The notes below the pieces were generated by a model. That model was not told the origin of the DNA. It worked only from the letters and a program-made list of their open reading frames with translations, and made no database searches. Shown piece after piece: positions 1 to 10,269 of a DNA stretch of 64,000 nucleotides. Both the position numbers and the translations under genes were made by a program. The DNA is from Actinacidiphila paucisporea (GTDB taxonomy: Bacteria > Actinomycetota > Actinomycetes > Streptomycetales > Streptomycetaceae): NCBI RefSeq assembly GCF_900142575.1, contig NZ_FRBI01000009.1, forward strand, positions 186,001-250,000. The letters are read 5' to 3'. Each line of letters opens with the position of its first letter. Within the stretch, counting starts at the first letter, position 1.

Positions 1-1205
1 GCCTGCTGCGCGGTCGCCGCACCATGTACCTCGGGCTGCCGCTGCTGGCCGGCGTCACTGTCCCGCAGTTGCGGGCCGTACTGGCTCACGAGTTCGGGCA
101 CTACAGCAACCAGGACACGCGGCTGGCCGCGATGACGATGCGCGGCCGGGAGGCGGTGGTGCACACCATCGACGGCTTCCGGGAGGGCCGTACCCAGGCG
201 CACGTCACGATCGGCAACCTGTACGTCGGGTACGGCAGGTTCTTCCTGCGCGTCTCGGAGTCCGTCGGCCGCCGGCAGGAACTCGCGGCGGACGCCGCCG
301 CGGCCCGTACGGTGGGGCGCGACACCACGGCCGCCGCGTTGGCCCGGGTGCCGCTGCTCGACGCGGCGCATGACTACTACGTGCGGACGTACGCGCTGCT
401 CGCCGTGGACGCCGGGGCGCTCCCCCCGGCCGGGCAGGTCTACGGCGGGTTCCCGCTGCTGCTCGCCGCGCGCGGAGCGGACGGGGTGGCCGCGCTGGCC
501 GAGGGGCGGCGGGTGCGCAAGCCGTCGCTGTACGACTCGCACCCGCCGATGGCCGAGCGAGTGGCGCTGGTCGAGGCGCTGCCGGACGACGGCAGGACCG
601 ACGACCCGGCGGCGCCCGCCGCGCTGACGCTGCTGCGGGACGCCACCACCGTGACCGCTGCGGCCGAGGCCGCGGTACTCAGGAGCGAGCTCGCCGCGCT
701 GCCCCGGCTGGACTGGCCCGAGCTGGTCATGGCGACCGCGCGGGCGGAGGCCGGCGCGGAGGCCGAGCAGTTGCAGAAGGCGGTGAGCCGGGCGGTGCGC
801 AGCGCGGCCGGGGACGATGTGCCGGGCGCGCCGGGGCTGCCGGACCTGGGCGAGGTGCTCGACGCCGTCGACGCGGGCCTGCTGTGGATGCTGATCGCCG
901 ACCGTATGCCCAAGCCCGCGGCGGCCTCCCGGCTGACCGGCGAGTCGGCGCGCAACTTCATCCGCCCGGCGATCAGCGACGGGCTGACCTCGCTGGTGGA
1001 GCTGCGGCTGATCGCCGACGGCCGTGCCACGCCGGCGATGTCGTGGTCGGTCGCCCCCCGCCTGGGCCTCCCGCCGGAGTACCGGCGCGACCTGGCCCCG
1101 GCTGTGGCGGCGGCCGTCGCCGACACCCCCGACACGGCCCCGTTGCGCGCCCTGCTGGCCACCGACCCGGACCCGGCGCCCGTACCGGCGCCCGCGCCCG
1201 CGTGA
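1..1205 (+). CDS. M48-family zinc metalloprotease, 5' end outside the window
   Basis: The frame is already open at base 3, so the true start lies upstream; the first in-window ATG is at 24. The HEFGH motif (HExxH, about 29 residues after that ATG) gives the zinc ligands and catalytic Glu, and ELAAD about 60 residues later supplies the third ligand, as in M48 peptidases. The visible part is about 400 residues. A long Ala-rich C-terminal region follows the catalytic core. M48 enzymes are usually membrane-anchored and help with protein quality control or maturation; the membrane segments would be in the missing N-terminal part. The gene converges on the S53 peptidase gene, with a hairpin between them. 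The family call is firm, the substrate unknown. Confidence 0.85.
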   Translation, partial: LLRGRRTMYLGLPLLAGVTVPQLRAVLAHEFGHYSNQDTRLAAMTMRGREAVVHTIDGFREGRTQAHVTIGNLYVGYGRFFLRVSESVGRRQELAADAAAARTVGRDTTAAALARVPLLDAAHDYYVRTYALLAVDAGALPPAGQVYGGFPLLLAARGADGVAALAEGRRVRKPSLYDSHPPMAERVALVEALPDDGRTDDPAAPAALTLLRDATTVTAAAEAAVLRSELAALPRLDWPELVMATARAEAGAEAEQLQKAVSRAVRSAAGDDVPGAPGLPDLGEVLDAVDAGLLWMLIADRMPKPAAASRLTGESARNFIRPAISDGLTSLVELRLIADGRATPAMSWSVAPRLGLPPEYRRDLAPAVAAAVADTPDTAPLRALLATDPDPAPVPAPAPA

Positions 1206-1261
1206 CACCGGCGCGGGGCGGGCGGGCTGCCGGAGGGTGCGACGTGTCACCACATGTCCGC

Positions 1262-1297
1262 GCGGTGGGCGCATCCAGGAGGGGATGCGTCCACCGC
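1262..1297. terminator. Hairpin between convergent genes
   Basis: Arms 1262-1276 and 1283-1297 form a 15-bp stem with one G-T pair around a 6-base loop. It lies between the ends of the M48 and S53 genes, so it could stop transcription from both sides. There is no U tract, which is usual in this kind of genome. Confidence 0.6.
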
Positions 1298-1307
1298 ACG
1301 GTCGGCG

Positions 1308-4300
1308 CTACTTCCTCTTGAGGGTGAAGTCCGTGACGACCGCCACTCCCTTCTTGATCTTCACCGTTGCCACGGTCGGCTGGTAGCCGTCCTTGGCGAC
1401 GATGACCGTCAGCGGGTTGTTGCGGGTGTCCAGCCACAGGGCGTACGTGCCGTCGGCCGCCGTCGTCAGCGTGTACGTCGACGCCCAGCTGTCGACCTGG
1501 ACGGTGGCTCCGGCCAGCGGCGCGGTGCCGCCGGTCGCGGTGACGCCGTAGACCGTGCCGTTCGTCTTGCCCCAGGTCTTGGGCGGGTTGACGTGCAGGG
1601 CGACGGGAATCGCGGACACCGGGTAGGGAGTGTCGCTGCCCGCGGTGATCTGGGCGGTGAAGTCACCGGGCTGGGTGATCTCGGGAACCGAGGCGTCCAG
1701 CGTGACGGCGACCGTCGAGCTCGCGCCGGGCTGCAGCGTCAGCTCCTGCGTGCCCTCGCTCAGCCAGCTGACGTCGGCGGAGCCCTCCTGGTCGTACCCG
1801 GGGAGCAACTCCACCGCGGCGATCGGCGAGCCGGGTGCGTCGCCGCCACCGACCTTGTAGAAGCCGGCCGCGCCGCCGCCCCGGTAGGTCGGGACGTTGG
1901 CGTTCGGCAGTGCGCTCCACGTGCCGGAGGCCGGGTCGAAGGCGTAGCCGCGGTTGGTCAGGGCGTTCTGGCTGATGCCGCTGGACAGCAGCAGCAGGCC
2001 GTTGGCGGAGGCGGAGGACGAGGCCCACTGCGGAGCGGGCAGGTCGGCCACCGGCGACCAGCTGTCGCCCGCCGGGTCGTACACGTAGGCGTGCGCGACC
2101 TCGGAGTCGCCCGAGAAGCCGCCCGCACAGTACAGCTGACCGTCGATGGCCGCGCAGGACTGCCAGGAGATCGGCTGCGGGTAGGGGGCGATGGCCGTCC
2201 AGCTGTCGGTGGCCGGGTCGTAGGCGCTGGCGTCGGTGGTGCCGCAGGCGCTCGCGCCGCAGCCGCCGATCATGTAGAGCTTGCCGTCGAGGACCGCGCT
2301 ACCCGCTCCCGCGTAGGGCTTGGGCGCCGGGGCGCCGGTGCTCCAGGTATCGCCGGCCGGGTCGTAGACCTCCAGTTTCGGGTCGGGGCTGCCCGACGCG
2401 CCCCAGCCGCCGACGGCGTAGAACTTGCCGTCGATGAAGCCGTGCGCCGCGGCCTCCCGGGTGTCGGCCGCCGGGGCCAGCTTCGTCCAGCTGCCGGCGG
2501 ACGGGTCGAGGACGTAGAGGTCCTTGCTGTCGGCGGAGCCGGTGTAGCCGAAGGCGGAGTAGACCTTGCCGTCGTAGGTGCCTACGGCGTTGTCCATCAC
2601 GGCGTTCGGGACGTCCGGGGCGGTCTGCCACGCGTCGTCCGACGGCCCCGCGCTGGGCGGTGAAGTGCTGCCGGACGGGTGCGCCTTGCTGGACAGCGGG
2701 GAGAACGTGCCCTTGACCGTCCTGAGCGGGGCGCCCTGCTCCTGGACCTGGAAGCCGCCGGAGCGCTCGCTCAGCTTGATCGTGGCGGGAGCGCCACCGG
2801 TGTTCTTCACCGTGAGCTGCCGGGTGGCCTTCGCGCCCCAGCCGACGGTGGCGTCGACCGTGCCCGGGGTGACCTTGAGCCGGCCGGCCTTGAGCGTGAA
2901 GTCGGCCTCGACGGCGCTGTCCGCGCCCACCTTCACCGTCTTGGCGGTGGTGGTGTAGTGGCTCTTGGCGGCGTTGAAGGCGTGGCTGCCGAAGGTGCTG
3001 GAGAACAGGGAGTAGAAGCCGTCGCCGAGGCCGGGGTCGTCGGGCGTGGCGACGGTGGTGGCGCTCTGGGTGGTGTCGTCCTGGCTGGTGACCGTTGCGC
3101 CGACCACGCCGTCCGAGGTGTTGGCGTCGGACACGGTGCCCACGACGAGGGCGCCGGGGACCGTGCTCAGTTCGCGGTTGCCGACGAAGACGTTGTCGAC
3201 GGACCACCACCAGCCGAAGTGCGAGGTGAAGTGGAACCGCACCTGGACGGCCGCCTTGCCGGCGAAGTCGGTGAGCGGCACTTCGAATCTGGCCGGTCCG
3301 GTGATTCCCGAGGCGGTGGCCCAGACCTTGGTCCAGGTGGCGCCGCCGTCGGAGGTGGCGTCGACCTCGGCGGTCTGACCGCCGATCGAGGCGTACTCGG
3401 TGTTGAAGGCGAGTTCGGGCGCGTTCTTGCCGGTGAAGTCGTAGACCGGGCTCACCAGTTGGGTGTCCTGGCTGGCGGCCCCGCCGAAGTGGTCGCTGTC
3501 GGCCACCGCGAACGCGCCGTCGCCGCCCGTCTTGTTGCCGCGCGAACCCGGGTCGTCGAACTCCCAGCCGCCGGTGGTGCCTTCGGCGTTGACGACGCTC
3601 CAGCCCTGCGGGGCGGCGTCGGTGGAGTCGAACGTCTCGGTCGTGCCGGCCAGGTGCTGGGTGTAGCCGCGGGCGGTGCCCGCCCAGGTGTCGACGGGCA
3701 CGGAGAGGTTCAGGCTCGCCGCACTGTCACCGACCGTGACGGTCTTGGTGACGGTCTGGTAGCCGGGATCGTTCGCCGCGACGTGCAGCGTGTAGTCGTG
3801 CCCTTGAGGCAGCGACAGGGAGTACGAGCCCGTGGCGGGGTCGGTCCACACCGAGCCGGGGACGCCGTCCGCGGTGATCTTGGCGTAGAGCGGCCAGCCG
3901 TGTCCTGAGCCGTCGGTGACCTTGCCGGAGACGGTCCGGCTCGGCACCGAGGTCAGGGTGTAGTCCCTGGTGAGGGTGGAGCCGTCGGCGACTGCCACGG
4001 CCCGGTCGGTCGTGGTGGCGTAGCCGAAGGCGTCCACGGTCACGTCGTAGGTGCCGACGGGGACGGAGAGTTCGTAGCTTCCCGCCGCGTCGGTGTGCGC
4101 GACGTTGGCGCCGGCGCTGATCGTGGCGCCGGAGATCGGCTTGCCCGTGGCGGAATCGGTCACGGTGCCGGTCAGTTCACCGTGCGGACCGCTGCGGAAG
4201 GCGGCCAGGCCGCTGGGCGTGCCCAGGCCGGTCGGTCCGTCGTAGCCGGCGCCGCCGGTGCACAGGTACGCCGGGGAGCACGAGCCGTTGGAGCCCGTGG

Positions 4301-5447
4301 TGATGTCGTTGACCCCTGAGGAGGCCGCGTACGGGTACGAGTTGGGGTACGAGCCCGCCACCGGCGTTCCCGAGTCGGCGTAGACGCTCGCGATGATCGG
4401 CGACGAGACACTCGTGCCGCCGTAGACCGACCAGCCGCCGGCGCCGTAGGTCTGGTAGACCGCGACGCCCTCGGCCACCGCGGAGACGTCGGCGAGCGCG
4501 CGGTTGGCGCAGCCGGTGTCCTTCTGGAAGGCGGGCTTGGGCTCGTAGAGGGAGCAGCCCGAGCCGGCGTCGCTCCAGGCCGACTCCGTCCAGCCGCGGG
4601 CGGTCCCCGGGTCGCGGGTCAGGGTGGTGCCGCCGACGGCGGTGACGTACTGCGAGGCGGCGGGGTAGCCGACGCCGTAGGCGTAGTCGCCGGTGGAGAC
4701 GGTCACCGCGACGCCGGGGTGGTTGAAGTAGGCGTCGAAGGCGGTCGTCTCGGAGGGGTCCTCGCCGTTGCCGCCGCGGTAGTCGCTGCCGTAGGAGTTG
4801 GAGACGAACTTCGCGCCGAGCGCGACGGCCTCGTCCACCGACGAGCCGAGGTTCTCGAAGCCGTTGTCGTCGGCCTCGACCAGCAGGATGTGCGCGTAGG
4901 GCGCGACCGCGGAGACCATGTCCAGGTCGAGCGAGATCTCACCGGCCCAGCCGGGATCGGGGGACGGGTAGCTGCTCCCGCCGCGCTGGTCCACCTTGCT
5001 GAAGCAGCCGTTGGCGGTCGTGCAGGCCGGCAGCCCGTACTGCTGGCGGTAGATGGCGAGGTCGGCCTCCGCGTTCGGGTCGTCGAACGCGTCGACGATG
5101 GCGACGGTCTGTCCCGCGCCGCCGTCCGTCGGGAGGTTGTAGGCGCTCTGCAGGTCGGGCGCTCCCCAGCCGTTGGGCGTGACGGCGGCCGGGGTGATGC
5201 CCTTGACCGGCTTGATGTCGGCGCGGCGCAGGGCGTAGCAGGTGAATTCGTCCTTGCCGGGAGTGGTGCAGGACGGCTCCAGCAGCGGGTGTCCGTCGGT
5301 GGCCGCGGCCGGGGACGCGGCGGCGGGCGCCGCGGCTCCGGCCGGAACCTGGACTCCCAGGACGGCCAGTGCGGTGGCACTGGCCACAGCCAGGCCGGCG
5401 AAGATCGTCCGCCGGAGAGGTGGTCTGGTTCTCGTCGAAATGCGCAA
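1308..5447 (-). CDS. Secreted S53 (sedolisin) peptidase with carboxypeptidase-regulatory-like and kelch domains
   Basis: This is a serine-carboxyl peptidase of the sedolisin family. The start chosen is TTG at 5447, 7 bases after GGAG; the only upstream ATG gives a 35-residue extension with no ribosome site. A basic segment plus hydrophobic stretch (FAGLAVASATALAVLG) is the signal peptide. In the peptidase domain the Glu and Asp of GEISLDLD (residues about 170 and 174), the oxyanion Asp of STGDY (254) and the Ser of GGTSVSS (346) complete the catalytic set. Two regulatory-like beta domains (from GELTGTVTD), a jelly-roll-like region (WEFDDPG), about five kelch repeats (IGGCGAS, AGGFSGD) and a final beta domain follow. 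Its paralogue is the next gene, divergent. The long usual S53 propeptide is absent or short. Confidence 0.9.
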   Translation of the reverse strand: MRISTRTRPPLRRTIFAGLAVASATALAVLGVQVPAGAAAPAAASPAAATDGHPLLEPSCTTPGKDEFTCYALRRADIKPVKGITPAAVTPNGWGAPDLQSAYNLPTDGGAGQTVAIVDAFDDPNAEADLAIYRQQYGLPACTTANGCFSKVDQRGGSSYPSPDPGWAGEISLDLDMVSAVAPYAHILLVEADDNGFENLGSSVDEAVALGAKFVSNSYGSDYRGGNGEDPSETTAFDAYFNHPGVAVTVSTGDYAYGVGYPAASQYVTAVGGTTLTRDPGTARGWTESAWSDAGSGCSLYEPKPAFQKDTGCANRALADVSAVAEGVAVYQTYGAGGWSVYGGTSVSSPIIASVYADSGTPVAGSYPNSYPYAASSGVNDITTGSNGSCSPAYLCTGGAGYDGPTGLGTPSGLAAFRSGPHGELTGTVTDSATGKPISGATISAGANVAHTDAAGSYELSVPVGTYDVTVDAFGYATTTDRAVAVADGSTLTRDYTLTSVPSRTVSGKVTDGSGHGWPLYAKITADGVPGSVWTDPATGSYSLSLPQGHDYTLHVAANDPGYQTVTKTVTVGDSAASLNLSVPVDTWAGTARGYTQHLAGTTETFDSTDAAPQGWSVVNAEGTTGGWEFDDPGSRGNKTGGDGAFAVADSDHFGGAASQDTQLVSPVYDFTGKNAPELAFNTEYASIGGQTAEVDATSDGGATWTKVWATASGITGPARFEVPLTDFAGKAAVQVRFHFTSHFGWWWSVDNVFVGNRELSTVPGALVVGTVSDANTSDGVVGATVTSQDDTTQSATTVATPDDPGLGDGFYSLFSSTFGSHAFNAAKSHYTTTAKTVKVGADSAVEADFTLKAGRLKVTPGTVDATVGWGAKATRQLTVKNTGGAPATIKLSERSGGFQVQEQGAPLRTVKGTFSPLSSKAHPSGSTSPPSAGPSDDAWQTAPDVPNAVMDNAVGTYDGKVYSAFGYTGSADSKDLYVLDPSAGSWTKLAPAADTREAAAHGFIDGKFYAVGGWGASGSPDPKLEVYDPAGDTWSTGAPAPKPYAGAGSAVLDGKLYMIGGCGASACGTTDASAYDPATDSWTAIAPYPQPISWQSCAAIDGQLYCAGGFSGDSEVAHAYVYDPAGDSWSPVADLPAPQWASSSASANGLLLLSSGISQNALTNRGYAFDPASGTWSALPNANVPTYRGGGAAGFYKVGGGDAPGSPIAAVELLPGYDQEGSADVSWLSEGTQELTLQPGASSTVAVTLDASVPEITQPGDFTAQITAGSDTPYPVSAIPVALHVNPPKTWGKTNGTVYGVTATGGTAPLAGATVQVDSWASTYTLTTAADGTYALWLDTRNNPLTVIVAKDGYQPTVATVKIKKGVAVVTDFTLKRK

Positions 5448-5911
5448 CGTGTGACTCCATGCGTTCTTGCAGGGGTCGACCCGTGTACGGGCTCTGGGGC
5501 GACGGTGAATGCGCGTGCAATCACCGGGAGTTATTAGGCGAGTCGTGTTCAAGCCATGTCAACAGCTACTGAGAGTTATGTTACGTGACTCAAAGTGAGG
5601 CGCGTGAGCTGAACTGCTCATGAACGGACGGAAGTTGGTGGGGGTTTCTGTGGGAATACGGTGCGAACCGGGCCGCAAATCGGACCCGTTGACGCATCAA
5701 CAGGTCCCTCGATTCCCACCTGACCCTCTCGGGGCGTGAACACGTCACGGCGGCAAGCCGCCAGGGGACCGCATTGACCCGCGGATCACGCTGGTTGGAA
5801 CTTTGTGCTGGTCAGTCTGCTTCCGTCGCGCCCCTGCCGCTCTGCATCCATCCCCCCCAGGAACCACCGATCAGCCGTGAGCCTCCGCTGTCGTCACTGT
5901 CTGGAGTCCCC
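5448..5911. promoter_or_regulatory. Shared divergent control region of the two S53 genes
   Basis: About 460 bases separate the two TTG starts. The middle is less GC-rich than the genes. GTGGGAAT at 5650-5657 is matched by its complement ATTCCCAC at 5712-5719, 62 bases apart centre to centre, a possible operator pair. Each start has its own ribosome site: GGAG 7 bases before the leftward TTG and GGAG 5 bases before the rightward TTG. No clear -10/-35 set stands out. Confidence 0.4.
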
Positions 5912-8900
5912 TTGCCAGCCCCACGCTTCTCCGCGGGCCGAGCGCGCACACTGCGGCGCATAGCCGCCGCTGCCGCTGCCGTCCTCGCCGTCCTGGCGGT
6001 CCTGCTGCCGCAACAGGCACTCGCCGCACCACCGCCGGCCACCGCCACCGGGAAGGCGACCGCAGAACCGGCCTGCGGCACGCCCAAACCCGGCCACTTC
6101 ACCTGCTTCACCCTCCGGCGCACCGACCGCACCGCCGCGCTCGGTGTGCGGCGCGACGCCGCCGGGGCCGGCCTGGCGCCCGACGGCTACGCGCCCGCGG
6201 ACCTGCGGTCGGCCTACGACCTGCCGGCCGACGGCGGGGCCGGTGCGACGATCGCGATCGTCGACGCCTACGACAACCCGAACGCCGAGTCCGACCTCGC
6301 GGTCTACCGCGCGCAGTACGGCCTGCCCGCCTGCACCGGCGACAACGGCTGCTTCCGCAAGGTCGACGAGCACGGCGGCGCCGCCTACCCCGCAGCCGAC
6401 GAGGGCTGGGCCGCCGAGATCTCGCTGGACCTGGACATGGTCTCGGCTGTCGCGCCGCAGGCCCACATCCTGCTGGTCGAGGCCGACGCGACCACGTCCG
6501 ACGACCTCGGCACCGCTGTGAACACGGCCGTGTCCATGGGGGCGAAGTACGTCTCCAACTCCTGGGGCGCGTACGACGACAGCACGGACAACCTGGCCTA
6601 CGACGAGGCGTACTTCAACCACCCGGGCGTCGCGGTGGTCTTCAGCTCCGGTGACGACGGCTACGGCGTCAGCTACCCGGCGTCGTCGCCCTACGTCACG
6701 TCGGTGGGCGGTACGTCGCTGGTCCGCGACGGCAGCGCCCGCGGCTGGGACGAGTCCGTCTGGAACCGGGTGACCTACAACGCCGACGGACCGCACTGGG
6801 GCGCCACCGGTTCGGGCTGCTCGGACGTGGAACCCAAGCCGTCCTTCCAGTCCGCGGTCGACTGCGCCGGGCGCTCGGTCGCCGACGTCAGCGCGGTCGC
6901 CGACCCGGCCACCGGTGTGGCGGTCTACAACTCGTTCTCCGACAGCGGCTGGAACGTCTACGGCGGCACCTCCGCGTCGGCGCCGATCATCGCCGGTGTG
7001 TACGCGCTGGCCGGCACACCGGTCGAGGGCACCTACCCCGCCGCGTACCCCTACCAGCAGCCGGGCGCGCTCAACGACGTGACGCGCGGCGACGACGCCA
7101 GCTGCTCCGACGGCTCGTGCGGCTACGGCCCGGTGCCGGACTGCACGCCCGCGTACACCTGCGCCGCGCAGCCCGGCTACGACGGCCCGACCGGCCTCGG
7201 CACGCCCGTCGGCACGGCCGCCTTCAAGCCCGGCCCGCACGGCACCGTCAGCGGCGCCGTGACCGACGCCGGCACCGGGGCGGCGCTGCCCGGCGCGACG
7301 GTCAGCCTCGGCGACTTCCGGGCGACCACCGACGCCCAGGGCCGCTACAAGCTCGACATCCCGGCGGGCTCCTACCCGTTGAAGGTCTCGGCGTTCGGGT
7401 TCGCCGACAAGGACCTCGGCCAGGTGCGCGTCGACGACGGCGCGGCGCTCACCGAGGACATCGGCCTGGTGGCCGTGCCCTCGCAGACGATCTCCGGCAC
7501 GGTCAAGGACGGCGGGCAGCACGGCTGGGGCCTGTACGCGAAGCTCACCGTGGACGGCGTGCCCGGGACGGTGTTCACCGACCCGGCCACCGGCCGCTAC
7601 TCGGTGCGGGTCCCGATGAACCGGACCTACACCCTGCACGCGACCTCCCTCTACCCCGGCTACCGGCCGGCCGACGCCACCGTTGCCATGGGCACCGGCC
7701 CGGCCACCGTCGACCTCGCCCTGCCGGTCAACACCACCGGCGCACTCCCGCCCGGCTACCGGATGGACTACCGCGGCGGCGGTCTCGAGCCCTTCGCCGC
7801 AGCCGCGGCGCCCGGCGGCTGGACGGTCAAGAACAACACCACCGCCGGCGGCTGGCAGTTCGACGACCCGCTGAACCGGGGCAACCAGACCGGCGCGACC
7901 GGCCGCTTCGCCGAGGTCGACGACTACGCCCTCGGCTGGGCGCCCGCCGACACGGAACTCATCAGTCCCGCCTACGACTTCAGCGACCAGACCAGGCCCG
8001 AGCTGCAGTTCGACACCGCTCTGCCCTCGCTCTACCGGCTGGACGGCCTGACCGCCGACGTCGACGCCAGCACCGACGGCGGTGCCACGTGGACCACGCT
8101 GTGGCACCACACCGACGTCATCGGCGGTCCCTCGCACCAGGACGTGCCGCTGGGCGCGTACGCCGGGAAGTCCTCGGTGCGGTTGCGCTTCCACTTCACC
8201 GGCTCGCTCACCGGCATCTGGCAGATCGACGACGTCGCCGTGGGCACCCCGACCCTGGTCACCCGGCCCGGCGGGCTGCTCGTGGGCCAGGTGACCGACG
8301 CCAACACCGGTGCCGGCGTGCTCGGCGCGACGGTGAGCGGCGTCGCCTCCCCGTCCGAATCCGGCCGCAGCGTGGCGTCGCCGGGCGACCCGGCCGTCGC
8401 CGACGGCCTGTACTGGCTGTTCTCCAGCCGGACCGGCAAGCAGCAGTTCACCGCGGGCCTGCCGGGCTTCGGCTACCCGGCGGTCACCGCCAAGGCAGAC
8501 GTGCGGTCCGGCGCGGTCACCTCGGCCGACTTCGCGCTGCACCCCGCGCAACTGCAATACAGCGTCTCCGCGGTGAGCGCGAACGTGGCCTGGGCGGACA
8601 GCAGGACCGTCGATGTCAAGGTGCGCAACACCGGCGGCTCGCCCGCCACCTTCTCGCTCGGTGAGCAGAACCTGGCCGGGCCCAAGGCGGGCGTGGCCGG
8701 CCCCGCGGCGCGCAGGACACCCTCCGCGCTGACGCCCGACTCCCTGTTCAAGGCCGCATCGGCGGCTTCCTCCCCGCCCGCCGCGGCCGCGCCGGCCGGC
8801 GACGCGCCGGCCGACCAGGCGTGGCAGCCGCTCGCCGACCTGCCCGCGGCCTCCTTCGGCGGCGTCGCCGCCGTGGACCACGGCACGCTCTACGCCGGAC

Positions 8901-10165
8901 TCGGCGAGTCGCCGGGCGGGGTGTGGAGCGGCTCCTTCAGTTCCTACGACGCGGCGACCGGAGGGTGGAAGGCGCTCGCCGCCCCCACGACCAAGCGCTT
9001 CGCCCCGGCCTACGGCTTCATCCGCGGCAAGCTGTACGTCACGAGCGGGCGTGACGCGGCGGGCAACCCGATCCCGGGCAGCGAGGTCTACGACCCGGCG
9101 ACCGACACCTGGTCCCAGACCGCCGACGTACCGACCGCCTACGGCGCCTCGGGATCGGCCGTGGCCGGCGACAAGCTGTATGTCATCGGCGGCTGCGTCC
9201 AGGCCAACTGCGGCTTCAACGACGTACAGGTCTACGACCCGGCGACCGACACCTGGTCGGCCGGTGCGCCCTACCCGGAGCCGATCTCCTTCCCGGCGTG
9301 CGGCACCGTCGACGGGGTCGTCTACTGCTCGGGAGGGGTCTACCAGCCCGACGGCCAGGCCCCGCAGGACACCGTCCACACCTACGCGCTCGACCCGGCC
9401 GGCACGTCCTGGCACCGGGTCGCCGACGCACCCACCGACCTGTGGGGTGCCACCGGCACCGCTGCCGGCGGCAGGCTGCTGGTGGGCGGTGGCGTGCAGG
9501 CCCGCGCCGGCGCGCTCACCAACGAGGCCCACGCCTACGATCCGGCCACGGACTCCTGGTCGGCGCTGCCGAACCTGGCCGAGCCGGTGCTCGACGCCCA
9601 GTCCGCGCCGGGCTGGTACGTGATCGGCGGGTCGAACGCCTACAGCGTCCCGCAGGCGTCGGTGCAGAAGCTGCCCGGCCACGACCAGCCGCACGCCGAC
9701 GTGCCGTGGCTCACCCCCTCGGCGTCGAAGCTGACGGTCAAGGGCGGCGGATCGGTCACGGTGCGGCTGACCCTGGACGCCACGGCGATGACCTCGGCGG
9801 ACGCGGGCACCCACCGGGCCGCTCTGATCGTCGACAGCGACACCCCGTACGGCTCGGTCTCCCTGCCGGTCACCATGACGGTGGTCCCGCCCGCCGGATG
9901 GGGCCTGCTGAGCGGCACGGTGACCGGACCGCTCGCCGACGGAACGAGTGCGCCACTGGCCGGCGCGGTGGTCGAGGTCGACTCCAAGAACGGAGACCTC
10001 TCCCTCACCACCGGCCGCGACGGCAGCTACGCGGTGTGGCTGCCGGCCAGGAACAACCCGCTCACCGTCATCGTGGCGGCGACCGGCTACCGCCCGGCGA
10101 CCCGCACCGTGCGCATCGTCAAGGACGGTGCGGTGACAGCGGACTTCGCCCTGCTGCGCCGTTAG
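5912..10165 (+). CDS. Secreted S53 (sedolisin) peptidase with kelch repeats, paralogue of its divergent neighbour
   Basis: The domain order is the same as in the leftward neighbour and the two match along their whole length. TTG at 5912, five bases after GGAG, is taken as the start because it opens directly into a basic plus hydrophobic signal peptide (AAAAAVLAVLAVLLP); an ATG-less 46-codon upstream extension looks non-coding. Catalytic signatures are AEISLDLD (Glu and Asp), SSGDDGYG (oxyanion Asp) and GGTSASAP (Ser). Regulatory-like beta domains, a jelly-roll-like part with WQFDDP, kelch blades (VIGGCVQ, CSGGVYQ) and a closing beta domain follow. About 1,417 residues, much longer than classical sedolisins of 400-600. 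Probably an exported protease acting at low pH on external protein; specificity is not readable. Confidence 0.9.
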   Translation: MPAPRFSAGRARTLRRIAAAAAAVLAVLAVLLPQQALAAPPPATATGKATAEPACGTPKPGHFTCFTLRRTDRTAALGVRRDAAGAGLAPDGYAPADLRSAYDLPADGGAGATIAIVDAYDNPNAESDLAVYRAQYGLPACTGDNGCFRKVDEHGGAAYPAADEGWAAEISLDLDMVSAVAPQAHILLVEADATTSDDLGTAVNTAVSMGAKYVSNSWGAYDDSTDNLAYDEAYFNHPGVAVVFSSGDDGYGVSYPASSPYVTSVGGTSLVRDGSARGWDESVWNRVTYNADGPHWGATGSGCSDVEPKPSFQSAVDCAGRSVADVSAVADPATGVAVYNSFSDSGWNVYGGTSASAPIIAGVYALAGTPVEGTYPAAYPYQQPGALNDVTRGDDASCSDGSCGYGPVPDCTPAYTCAAQPGYDGPTGLGTPVGTAAFKPGPHGTVSGAVTDAGTGAALPGATVSLGDFRATTDAQGRYKLDIPAGSYPLKVSAFGFADKDLGQVRVDDGAALTEDIGLVAVPSQTISGTVKDGGQHGWGLYAKLTVDGVPGTVFTDPATGRYSVRVPMNRTYTLHATSLYPGYRPADATVAMGTGPATVDLALPVNTTGALPPGYRMDYRGGGLEPFAAAAAPGGWTVKNNTTAGGWQFDDPLNRGNQTGATGRFAEVDDYALGWAPADTELISPAYDFSDQTRPELQFDTALPSLYRLDGLTADVDASTDGGATWTTLWHHTDVIGGPSHQDVPLGAYAGKSSVRLRFHFTGSLTGIWQIDDVAVGTPTLVTRPGGLLVGQVTDANTGAGVLGATVSGVASPSESGRSVASPGDPAVADGLYWLFSSRTGKQQFTAGLPGFGYPAVTAKADVRSGAVTSADFALHPAQLQYSVSAVSANVAWADSRTVDVKVRNTGGSPATFSLGEQNLAGPKAGVAGPAARRTPSALTPDSLFKAASAASSPPAAAAPAGDAPADQAWQPLADLPAASFGGVAAVDHGTLYAGLGESPGGVWSGSFSSYDAATGGWKALAAPTTKRFAPAYGFIRGKLYVTSGRDAAGNPIPGSEVYDPATDTWSQTADVPTAYGASGSAVAGDKLYVIGGCVQANCGFNDVQVYDPATDTWSAGAPYPEPISFPACGTVDGVVYCSGGVYQPDGQAPQDTVHTYALDPAGTSWHRVADAPTDLWGATGTAAGGRLLVGGGVQARAGALTNEAHAYDPATDSWSALPNLAEPVLDAQSAPGWYVIGGSNAYSVPQASVQKLPGHDQPHADVPWLTPSASKLTVKGGGSVTVRLTLDATAMTSADAGTHRAALIVDSDTPYGSVSLPVTMTVVPPAGWGLLSGTVTGPLADGTSAPLAGAVVEVDSKNGDLSLTTGRDGSYAVWLPARNNPLTVIVAATGYRPATRTVRIVKDGAVTADFALLRR

Positions 10166-10171
10166 CGGTGC

Positions 10172-10234
10172 CCGGCGGCCGCACCGCACCGCGGTGCGGC
10201 CGCCGGCGCACGTCCGCCGGACCGTCCGGCGGAC
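10172..10234 (+). terminator. Double hairpin after the second S53 gene
   Basis: Six bases after the stop codon a perfect 16-bp stem (10172-10187 with 10191-10206, 3-base loop) is followed by a perfect 10-bp stem (10212-10221 with 10225-10234, 3-base loop). Two stacked GC hairpins without a U tract are a typical strong stop in streptomycetes. Confidence 0.75.
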
Positions 10235-10269
10235 TACGTAAGCCACGGCAGGCGGGGACCGGCCCTGAT

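Noticed and set aside
5894..10246. A 1,450-codon open frame on the minus strand opposite the second S53 gene
   Set aside because: It is the GC-driven shadow of the S53 gene: Arg/Gly/Val-rich, no domains, no ribosome site.
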